Below, one piece after another: positions 1 to 6,781 of a stretch of 64,000 nucleotides of DNA; the first letter of the stretch is position 1; every line of letters begins with the position of its first letter. The stretch is from NCBI GenBank assembly GCA_001412355.1, contig LKUD01000051.1:1-64000 (forward strand). The letters run 5' to 3'. Origin of the DNA: Methanoculleus sp. SDB (GTDB lineage Archaea; Halobacteriota; Methanomicrobia; Methanomicrobiales; Methanomicrobiaceae). Both the position numbers and the translations under genes were made by a program. A model generated the notes under the pieces. That model saw only the letters and a program-made list of their open reading frames with translations, did not search any database and was not told the origin of the DNA.

Positions 1-471
1 AAGGTCGAGGGCGCCATGCTCAAGCTCGGCGACAAGTGGCGGGCAAAGGACTTTGCATCACTGGGTGAGGGCACCGACCGCCTCAAGACGATTATGGAGG
101 CAACCTCCGCCTGCATCAAGTGCTACCAGTGCATTGAGAACTGTCCGATCTGCTACTGCGTGGAATGCAGCACGAAGAAGCCCTATCTCGTGGAGCCCGG
201 CCGGGTACCCCCGCCATTCATGTTCCACCTGATCAGATTCTCGCATATCTCCGACTCCTGCATCAACTGCGGGCAGTGCCAGGAACTCTGTGCCATGGAC
301 ATCCCCAATGCCCTGTTCATGCACGCGCTTCAGGTGGAGCTTGAGAAGATGTTCGGGTTCACACCCGGTGTAAACATGGATCTGCCGCTGCTCGCGCTTG
401 TCGAAGAACCGACCGAAAGGAAGCGTCTTGCCGACACGGGAAGCGACCAGATCTTCGACATCTTTAAATAA
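1..471 (+). CDS. fdhB: F420-dependent formate dehydrogenase beta subunit, C-terminal part (5' truncated)
   Basis: The frame is open from base 1, so this is the last ~156 codons of a gene that begins upstream. It carries two [4Fe-4S] ferredoxin motifs of the form C-x2-C-x2-C-x3-C: one at codons starting near 112 with extra cysteines (CPICYC) and one near 259 (CINCGQC). This arrangement is typical of the C-terminal region of FdhB, which passes electrons from the formate-oxidising FdhA to coenzyme F420. The formate channel gene fdhC about 2.2 kb downstream supports FdhB rather than a related F420 hydrogenase or Hdr subunit, but the F420-binding domain lies outside the window. The gene ends TAA and runs directly into an oligo-T tract. 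Confidence 0.8.
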   Translation, partial: KVEGAMLKLGDKWRAKDFASLGEGTDRLKTIMEATSACIKCYQCIENCPICYCVECSTKKPYLVEPGRVPPPFMFHLIRFSHISDSCINCGQCQELCAMDIPNALFMHALQVELEKMFGFTPGVNMDLPLLALVEEPTERKRLADTGSDQIFDIFK

Positions 472-473
472 TC

Positions 474-482
474 TTTTTTTTT
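474..482 (+). terminator. oligo-T terminator after fdhB
   Basis: A run of nine T residues begins three bases after the fdhB stop codon, with no hairpin in front. Archaeal RNA polymerase terminates at such U-tracts. The converging ClC gene ends 40 bases further on. Confidence 0.55.
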
Positions 483-522
483 GCCTTACGGAACGTCCGG
501 AGTGAAAAACGGAAGAGCCCCA

Positions 523-2319
523 TCAGTAAGAGCGTGCCTTCCCGGCGACATGCCGTGTATATGCACGGAGAATGTCAGTTGATGTGAGAAACCCGACCAG
601 GGTATCGGATTTTTGCGGATGAACCACGGGCAGGTGATGGATCTCATGGTTCATCATCAGGATGAGCGCCGCCTCAAGCGTGGCGTCGGGAGGAATTGTC
701 ACGATATCGTGTGCCATGACAGTACGCACCCGTTCTGGCGGGGTACCCGGTGCCGTGCCGTTCCGCACATCGCCGATCGTGATGATTCCGACCAACAGTT
801 TGTCGTCGAGGACGGGAAATCCCGTGTGCCATGTCTCGTTGATAAGCGAGAGGACGTGTGCACAGGAGTCGTCGGGCGTAAGAGTGATGACGCGTTCGGC
901 AGGCACCATGACATCCCCCGTCCGGATCTCCTCAAGGACTTCAACCCGGTATTCGCCGCGATGTGCCCCCGACTGCGCTTTGGTCCGCACCTGCTCATGA
1001 AAGATAGTCTCTTCCCCGGTCAGAATGTACGCAATCGCAACGGCACCCATCGCAGGGATGAGCAGGGAAAAATCTGCCGTCATCTCCACAACCATAATGA
1101 GCACGGAAATCGGTGCGTTTGCGATCCCCCCGAACAGTGCAATCATCCCGACGATGACGAATACAGGAACCGTGGCGAGAGGGACGAGCCCGGGCAGGAG
1201 CTGATGCAATACGAGTCCCACCGCCCCCCCTGTCGAACCGCCGATGGCGAGGCCGGGTGCAAAAACCCCTCCGCTCCCTCCCGATCCGATAGTGAGTGAC
1301 GTCGTAAGAATTTTAGCAAAGGGAAGGAGCAGAAGGACGAGAAGCGGGACCATATTATACATCGCAAGCTGCAGGAATCCGTACCCCGTCCCGATGCTGC
1401 CGAGCCCGATCATCATGCCCTCGGGGGAGATGTGAGCCAGAAGAATCACGCCGACGCCTATGAGAAAAGCACCGCAGAGCGGTTTGATATGGGGCGGCAG
1501 TCCGAACCGGGAAAAGACCGACGTGAATGCCGCCCGGGTTTTGTAGAATGTGCGGATATACAGGATGCCCATCGCGGCGCAAACGGCGCCGAGGAAAAGG
1601 AATAACGGAAGCTGCGATACGGTCCAGACACCACCGGCAGAACCGAAGATTGGAGAAAATCCTTCATATGATGAAAAGATGGCATAACCAATGATAGACG
1701 ACAGAAAAGACGGGACAATCGCCTCAGATTCAAAGTCACGGATATAGAGGATCTCGGCGCCGAGGATTGCACCACCAAGCGGCGCCTTAAAGATAGTGCC
1801 GATACCGGCCCCGATGCCGGCTGCAAGAGCAATTCTTCGCTCTCTCGCAGACAGGCCGAGTATGTCGGCGGCAATTGATCCAAAGCCCGCCGAAATCTGG
1901 GCGGTCGGCCCCTCGCGCCCGGCACTTCCTCCCGTCGTGATCGTCAGTATGGCCGAAACAGCTTTGACTAGCGGAATCCGCCAGCGGACGCGCCCCTCCC
2001 CGTGGAAAGCCCGAATGGCCGCATCAGTCCCGTGTCCTTCTGCCTCCGGAGCAAATGTTGCAACAAGCAGGCCGGATACAAGTGCACCGAAACAGATGAG
2101 CGGCAGGAGAAGCCAGATACTGTCAGGAGGCACCCATGAGGCGATTGCCGTGATGCTCTGTCCTTCGTCAGGAAAGCGGTACCCGAGGATGCCGCCCATG
2201 AAAAACCGTGTTCCCAGTTTCAGCCCTTCGTAAAAAATGAGGGCACCGATGCCGGATATTACGCCGATAACAACAGCAATGCTCAGAGTGCGTCTCAATG
2301 TAGTGTCGGGCCCGACCAT
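523..2319 (-). CDS. ClC-family chloride channel/transporter with C-terminal CBS pair
   Basis: The 598-residue protein has about ten hydrophobic segments in residues 1-440, then a soluble tail with two CBS repeats (about 470-590), the usual regulatory adenine-nucleotide-binding module. ClC signatures are visible: GREGP near residue 138, containing the gating glutamate of H+/Cl- exchangers, and GSGGSGGVFAPG near 345. The first selectivity-loop motif, normally GSGxP, reads GHGTD here, so the anion preference may differ from standard ClC proteins. It is transcribed towards fdhB and divergently from fdhC. It probably moves chloride or another small anion across the membrane; no direct link to formate metabolism is visible. 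Confidence 0.88.
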   Translation of the reverse strand: MVGPDTTLRRTLSIAVVIGVISGIGALIFYEGLKLGTRFFMGGILGYRFPDEGQSITAIASWVPPDSIWLLLPLICFGALVSGLLVATFAPEAEGHGTDAAIRAFHGEGRVRWRIPLVKAVSAILTITTGGSAGREGPTAQISAGFGSIAADILGLSARERRIALAAGIGAGIGTIFKAPLGGAILGAEILYIRDFESEAIVPSFLSSIIGYAIFSSYEGFSPIFGSAGGVWTVSQLPLFLFLGAVCAAMGILYIRTFYKTRAAFTSVFSRFGLPPHIKPLCGAFLIGVGVILLAHISPEGMMIGLGSIGTGYGFLQLAMYNMVPLLVLLLLPFAKILTTSLTIGSGGSGGVFAPGLAIGGSTGGAVGLVLHQLLPGLVPLATVPVFVIVGMIALFGGIANAPISVLIMVVEMTADFSLLIPAMGAVAIAYILTGEETIFHEQVRTKAQSGAHRGEYRVEVLEEIRTGDVMVPAERVITLTPDDSCAHVLSLINETWHTGFPVLDDKLLVGIITIGDVRNGTAPGTPPERVRTVMAHDIVTIPPDATLEAALILMMNHEIHHLPVVHPQKSDTLVGFLTSTDILRAYTRHVAGKARSY

Positions 2320-2466
2320 GAAATCTACAACAGATTTTCCTGTGCAGATAGATTAGAGTAGTGTTTTTCCGTTCACTCAGGAGTGCGGCAATCGCCTCGA
2401 AATCGATCTCCATCATGCCGCAAGGCATCGGCGCGCCCTACGTGCCGGTTTGATAAATCCTCCCGC

Positions 2467-2482
2467 GACAGGATATCCTGTC
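2467..2482. promoter_or_regulatory. 16-bp perfect palindrome upstream of fdhC
   Basis: GACAGGATATCCTGTC is a perfect inverted repeat without spacer in the 388-base gap between the divergent ClC and fdhC genes. It lies about 20 bases before a TATA-like TTTATAAG (2501-2508). The size and symmetry suit a dimeric regulator. Which gene it controls cannot be read from the sequence. Confidence 0.45.
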
Positions 2483-2500
2483 ATGTAAAGAGAGAAGGTC

Positions 2501-2508
2501 TTTATAAG
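2501..2508. promoter_or_regulatory. TATA-like element, distal
   Basis: TTTATAAG matches the methanogen TATA consensus and is nearly symmetric, so it could serve either strand. If used for fdhC it would give a leader of about 175 bases; the A+T-rich element at 2616 is closer to the gene. Confidence 0.35.
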
Positions 2509-2591
2509 CGATTTGGTCGTGCATGTTTTTTTGTACTACGATTTCCCTTCAAATGCGTACACAAAGAAGGAAATACATCCAAAAATGTCCC

Positions 2592-2625
2592 AATTAGGGT
2601 AACTAATTAGAAACCTTTTAATATC
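2592..2625 (+). promoter_or_regulatory. Putative fdhC promoter with adjacent inverted repeat
   Basis: AATTAG-N5-CTAATT (2592-2608) is a perfect inverted repeat directly upstream of GAAACC (BRE-like) and TTTTAATATC (2616-2625, TATA-like). Transcription would start near 2650, giving a leader of about 60 bases that contains the ribosome binding site AGAGGTG at 2692-2698. The rest of the ClC-fdhC gap is A+T-rich and shows no convincing gene. Confidence 0.5.
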
Positions 2626-2707
2626 ATTCAAAAATATGATTAAATTGACCTATACAAGTTTAATACGTTGTTGGTATAGGTAGGACTTTAGAGAGGTGTA
2701 TTAACAT

Positions 2708-3577
2708 ATGGTGTTCCATCCTCCAGTAGCGATTGTCGCTAAAGCCGGGGATGCCGGCAAGTACAAAGTCGGCCTCAGCCCGGTAAACATGCTTATCCGT
2801 GGATTCATGGCAGGAGCATATATCGCAATCGGTGGCGCCCTTGCAACAACCTGTTTCACCGGTGTGGCAGCCACACTCGGTGCAGGTATGGCAAAACTGA
2901 TTCTCGGTGCCGTGTTCCCTGTTGGGCTTATTATCATCATCCTTACCGGTGCAGAACTCTTTACCGGTGACGCAATGATCGCCCCCATGGCAGCATTTAT
3001 CCACAAGGTAAGCTGGGCACAAGTTCTGAATCTGTGGGTGTGGGTATATATCGGAAACCTCATCGGTTCCATCGTATACGCCTACATCATGGCATACGGG
3101 CCCTTCACCGGCTGGGACGCAGCAGGTGTGGCAACCGTCAATGCATTCGGCATCAGTGCGGTCAACATTGCAATTGGAAAGGTCGGTTATGTCGGCGGTG
3201 CCGCAACCTGGTCCTGTTTCCTCAAAGCAATTGGTTGTAACTGGCTCGTCAACCTCGCCGTCCTGCTCGGTATTTGCGCAGACGACCTGATTGGTAAGTT
3301 CTTCGGCATCTGGTTCCCGATCATGGCCTTCGTTTCCTCCGGTTTCGAGCACTGTGTCGCGAACATGTACTTCATCCCCGCCGGGCTCTTCTGTTCAGGG
3401 TTCCTCAATCCGGAACAGGTGGCTGCTGCCGGACCCAAGCTTGCCAACCTGAGCTGGGTTACTATGTGGACCAACAACCTCATCGTGGTTACCATCGGTA
3501 ACATCGTTGGCGGTCTCTTCTTCGTAGGTGTCATCTACTGGGTGACCTTCCGCAAGGAAATCGAAGCACTGAAGTAA
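2708..3577 (+). CDS. fdhC: Formate channel/transporter of the formate-nitrite (FNT) family
   Basis: The 289-residue protein has about six hydrophobic helices and the FNT family pattern: small-residue-rich helices with TGAELFTGDAM near residue 80 and a C-terminal NIVGGLFFVG segment. FNT proteins form pentamers that let formate cross the membrane. The start ATG follows AGAGGTG by nine bases. FdhB in the same window makes formate the likely substrate. A downstream OB-fold protein starts ten bases after the stop and probably shares the transcript. Confidence 0.93.
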   Translation: MVFHPPVAIVAKAGDAGKYKVGLSPVNMLIRGFMAGAYIAIGGALATTCFTGVAATLGAGMAKLILGAVFPVGLIIIILTGAELFTGDAMIAPMAAFIHKVSWAQVLNLWVWVYIGNLIGSIVYAYIMAYGPFTGWDAAGVATVNAFGISAVNIAIGKVGYVGGAATWSCFLKAIGCNWLVNLAVLLGICADDLIGKFFGIWFPIMAFVSSGFEHCVANMYFIPAGLFCSGFLNPEQVAAAGPKLANLSWVTMWTNNLIVVTIGNIVGGLFFVGVIYWVTFRKEIEALK

Positions 3578-3587
3578 GAGCGACCCG

Positions 3588-4097
3588 ATGAAAATTGGAA
3601 ATGTCAACGTGAGGATTTCGGCCGTCAATATGGCGGTTTTCGGAATCTTCACCCTTATTTTACTCTCCTACGTTATTCTCACCAACGACTGGAGAATGCT
3701 GACGTGGGGAGTTCCGACCCTCCTTCTGCTGCTCATCATACCCGGGGCACTGAACTACATGAGCCAGGATCAGTATGCTCATCTCGTGCCCGTATACGAG
3801 GCGGAGGCGAAGAAGGTCAGTATCAAGGCGGTTAATGCCAGTATGCTCGGGCAGCCGGTCCGGTTTGAAGGAGTCGTCGAAGAGACGCACTTCAAATATC
3901 TGAACCGACCCCAGTTCCGTGTTGCAGACAGGAGCGGGGAAATCTCGGTCAAGATGTTTACACCCCCCAAAGAAGATATCAATAAAGGGGATGTCGTAGA
4001 GGTGCTCGGACAGGTGATGAGGCGGTATTTTGTCACAGGGGATCCGGTTATCAACTGTGTAAACATCCGTAAAATCAACAAACCCGCGAAATCCTGA
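3588..4097 (+). CDS. Membrane-anchored OB-fold (tRNA-anticodon-like) protein
   Basis: The 169-residue protein has two N-terminal membrane segments (about residues 12-30 and 36-55) followed by a soluble OB-fold. The latter shows the QPVRFEGVVEE, FRVADRSGEISVKMF and KGDVVEVLGQV pattern shared by OB domains of the tRNA-anticodon type. The soluble domain should lie in the cytoplasm or outside depending on topology. It sits ten bases after fdhC, so it is probably co-transcribed. No function is known to me; a nucleic-acid-binding role is only a fold-level guess, and NfeD-like membrane OB proteins are an alternative comparison. Confidence 0.7.
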   Translation: MKIGNVNVRISAVNMAVFGIFTLILLSYVILTNDWRMLTWGVPTLLLLLIIPGALNYMSQDQYAHLVPVYEAEAKKVSIKAVNASMLGQPVRFEGVVEETHFKYLNRPQFRVADRSGEISVKMFTPPKEDINKGDVVEVLGQVMRRYFVTGDPVINCVNIRKINKPAKS

Positions 4098-4165
4098 TTT
4101 CCTCGATTCGGGGCTGTAAAACTTCCCCCACACGTACGTACGAATTTCCGGGAATCCGCCTGATG

Positions 4166-5773
4166 TCAGAACCGACTGGGCAGGCCATCCCGGATATTCG
4201 TCCCTGTGTCCCGGTTGAGAACGGAAAGGTACTCTTCAAAGAGATGGATTCGGGTGCTGACCGGAAAGGGAATTCCGAGTGTGCTGATGATTGCATCCCC
4301 CTGCTCAAGCGTCTGAATTTCGGTATCCATGCCTGATAAATCCTGCTTGGCACTGCCCGCTATCATGGCGCGATCGGAACGGTCTCCAAGCCCCATCACA
4401 ACAAACGTATTGAGCTGGGCGAGAACGCGTGCGTCGATATTCTTCGGCTGCTGGGTCACGACACAGAGACCGACACCGAATTTCCTGCCTTCCATGGCAA
4501 TCTCCCGGAAGACCTGCGCCCCCCGCCCCCCGGAACCAAGCACACGCTGTGCCTCCTCGATGGTAATGAGGACCTGCCTGTTCTCCTCCGCGTTCCCCGT
4601 GCCCCAGCCTCCCGTTTTCTCCTTATGGTCTTTCAGGATCATCCGCGTGATGATGGACAGAACGAACAACTCGCTCCGCTCACCCATTCCCGGGATGTCG
4701 ACAAGCACCACACGATTTTCGTGCAGTGCGCGCATAATATCGGGTACGGACGAGCCGCGTGCCCGGAAAAACCGATTGTTGCGCGTGAGTATGTCGATAC
4801 GCCGTTTTATCACCTTCAATGTACCCGGGTGATAGTCAGCTATTACCCGCGCTATGTGAGGATACGGGCCCCGGTACATCTCCGGCGTGAAATTATCGAA
4901 ATCGGTTCCTGAAAAGAATGCAATCACTTCGGATCCCCTCATATCCTCAAGACTTTCGACGACTTCCGCCTGGGGGGCCGAGTGCTCGAAGAGGAGGAAG
5001 AGGTCCGATGCCTGAAAATCATCGTATTCGAGCCACAGGCTGTTTAAGCTGTAGGTGCGCCGCTCCGCTTCGCGCCGTGTGGAAAAGACCGACATCCCCT
5101 TCGCCTTTCCCGTGGTATAGTGAAGGAGACCTTTTGTAGGGTCACCGGTTGATGACGTGCCTCCCCGGACATACTCGCCGTGGGGATCGACCATCAGGAG
5201 ACCGAACTGACGCGCCTTCATACACGAGGCACAGAATACCTTCATGAAATTACTCTTGCCCATCCCTGTCGTGGCAAAGACGCCCATGTGCTGGGGAAGC
5301 ACGCGTGCATGAAGACTTACGTGGACGCCCCCGAGGATATCCTGGCCGGATTTCATGACGCCGACTTCAATGTCGCCCATCACCTGCTGCAGGAATCCAA
5401 AGTCCTCCGCATCGGGGTACTCGATGCGTGAAAATTTTGAGGGAAGGGTCCTCGGTTTCCGGAATACCCCGCGGGAATCGATATAACCAAGCGGGACGGC
5501 TTCGACACGGAGATAGACGTCTTCGCCAAGGCCGTAAAACTGCTCCGTCCGCGGGCGCGTGTCCCATTTTGTATCGGAAAAATTGCTGTCATGGATCAGG
5601 TCGGTCACTTTGGCAAAGAATGTCATTTTCTTTGCAGTATCCATTATTTTGAGGATGTCGCCGACAAATATCTCCCTGTCGTGGGGGACTGCAAACCGGT
5701 ACGAGAGCACACTTGTGCCGATAAGCCTGAATTTCGAGGGATCCGTGGTATCAATATCGTTCAAATTCATCAT
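4166..5773 (-). CDS. herA: HerA-type bipolar DNA helicase/translocase
   Basis: The product (about 535 residues) has an N-terminal HAS-barrel-like region, then a FtsK/HerA ATPase with Walker A TTGMGKSN near residue 168 and Walker B LITIEEAQ near 403, with the HerA-type C-terminal VSTRIHLFEEY tail. HerA hexamers translocate along DNA and work with NurA in processing double-strand ends. An upstream in-frame TTG at 5785 exists; ATG at 5773 is preferred because it minimises overlap with nurA. This is the last gene of the mre11-rad50-nurA-herA operon and overlaps nurA by about 23 bases. Confidence 0.93.
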   Translation of the reverse strand: MMNLNDIDTTDPSKFRLIGTSVLSYRFAVPHDREIFVGDILKIMDTAKKMTFFAKVTDLIHDSNFSDTKWDTRPRTEQFYGLGEDVYLRVEAVPLGYIDSRGVFRKPRTLPSKFSRIEYPDAEDFGFLQQVMGDIEVGVMKSGQDILGGVHVSLHARVLPQHMGVFATTGMGKSNFMKVFCASCMKARQFGLLMVDPHGEYVRGGTSSTGDPTKGLLHYTTGKAKGMSVFSTRREAERRTYSLNSLWLEYDDFQASDLFLLFEHSAPQAEVVESLEDMRGSEVIAFFSGTDFDNFTPEMYRGPYPHIARVIADYHPGTLKVIKRRIDILTRNNRFFRARGSSVPDIMRALHENRVVLVDIPGMGERSELFVLSIITRMILKDHKEKTGGWGTGNAEENRQVLITIEEAQRVLGSGGRGAQVFREIAMEGRKFGVGLCVVTQQPKNIDARVLAQLNTFVVMGLGDRSDRAMIAGSAKQDLSGMDTEIQTLEQGDAIISTLGIPFPVSTRIHLFEEYLSVLNRDTGTNIRDGLPSRF

Positions 5774-6779
5774 GGTAATCGCCAAACCATTGCCGGTAGT
5801 CTTCGAAGGAGAGGCCTGCGCCGTTCATCCCCCGCAGCACATCCTGCCGTACCTGTTCGATCACATCACGGCCGATCGCGACAGTCCGGTGTGCATCCAG
5901 AAGAGGGTAGGGATAGCCGGGTATCCGTCCGTCATCCGCATAAGCGGCACAGGCGGAGAACACGCCGGAAACTGCCGACGCATCCATGCCGTGCGGAATC
6001 TCGACCTTGAACGCCGAATATGCCCGTTCGTGGAATTTTGCCACAAATATGTCTCCATGCCGCCACTCGTCGAAACGGCGCTGATCGGGAAAATCGTCGC
6101 GGATGCGCAGGTACCAGGGGGGGACAAGCCTGTGGTGTCGTGCGAGCATCTCCACCGTCCAGACAAGGGGGTACCCGCCTCCCCACGTCAGTGCAGAGCG
6201 TTTTGCGATCGCGCCGAGTCCGACACCGCGTGATGCAGATTCGCGGATAATCCCGGTGAGCAGCGGATTGTGGCTTGCATGGCTGACGCGAAGCGCACCG
6301 TCCAGAAGGAGACAGTCGCCCCTTCGAAGACACTCCAGCGCCCGTATGGCGACCCAGTATTCAACGGTGTCACGCAGGATGGATGCGGCCATGGAGAGAT
6401 CGTCGATCGCAAGCGGTTTTCCGGGGACAGTGTTGTAGCATTCGGCATAAAGGTCATGAAAACCGGAATCCGTCATCCCGGGCCCGATACGGATAACACG
6501 GAGCGGCGAGATGCGATGCCGCTCTCGCCGCCCGCACGAGAACACACTTTCTGCGGCACGCACCGCAATGAAGGAGAGACTGCCCGATTCGAGCACCATC
6601 GCGTTGCTGCCGTCAATCGCGGCTACATTCCCGCCGAATTGTGACGGACAGGAGATGAAATCGTCCTTTTCCATGCCGCTTTCGCGGATGAACCGGCCGA
6701 CCTGATCCACGGGTGACCGGTCGGTGATATACCGCACGATACCGTCGATGTCGTCTGCATATGGCGTGTCGCGGTGCAT
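5751..6779 (-). CDS. nurA: NurA 5'-3' nuclease
   Basis: The 342-residue protein starts its nuclease domain with AAIDGSNAMVLESG (about residues 53-66), where the aspartate matches the first metal ligand of NurA. It ends with a conserved block around YPLLDAHRTVAIGRDV (about 280-296) that carries another acidic ligand. NurA degrades the 5' strand in complex with HerA. An AGGAGGT ribosome binding site sits inside the 3' end of rad50, and the gap to rad50 is two bases, so translation is coupled. Confidence 0.92.
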   Translation of the reverse strand: MHRDTPYADDIDGIVRYITDRSPVDQVGRFIRESGMEKDDFISCPSQFGGNVAAIDGSNAMVLESGSLSFIAVRAAESVFSCGRRERHRISPLRVIRIGPGMTDSGFHDLYAECYNTVPGKPLAIDDLSMAASILRDTVEYWVAIRALECLRRGDCLLLDGALRVSHASHNPLLTGIIRESASRGVGLGAIAKRSALTWGGGYPLVWTVEMLARHHRLVPPWYLRIRDDFPDQRRFDEWRHGDIFVAKFHERAYSAFKVEIPHGMDASAVSGVFSACAAYADDGRIPGYPYPLLDAHRTVAIGRDVIEQVRQDVLRGMNGAGLSFEDYRQWFGDYHDEFERY

Positions 6780-6781
6780 CG

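Noticed and set aside
58-324. 88-codon minus-strand frame over fdhB
   Set aside because: Lies antisense to the [4Fe-4S] coding region, with no family features; a mirror of GC-rich codons.
613-1299. 228-codon plus-strand frame antisense to the ClC gene
   Set aside because: Composition is rich in H, R, D and C with no domain; the ClC frame has clear motifs on the other strand.
2660-3352. 230-codon minus-strand frame over fdhC
   Set aside because: Cysteine- and histidine-rich shadow of a membrane protein gene; no start context.
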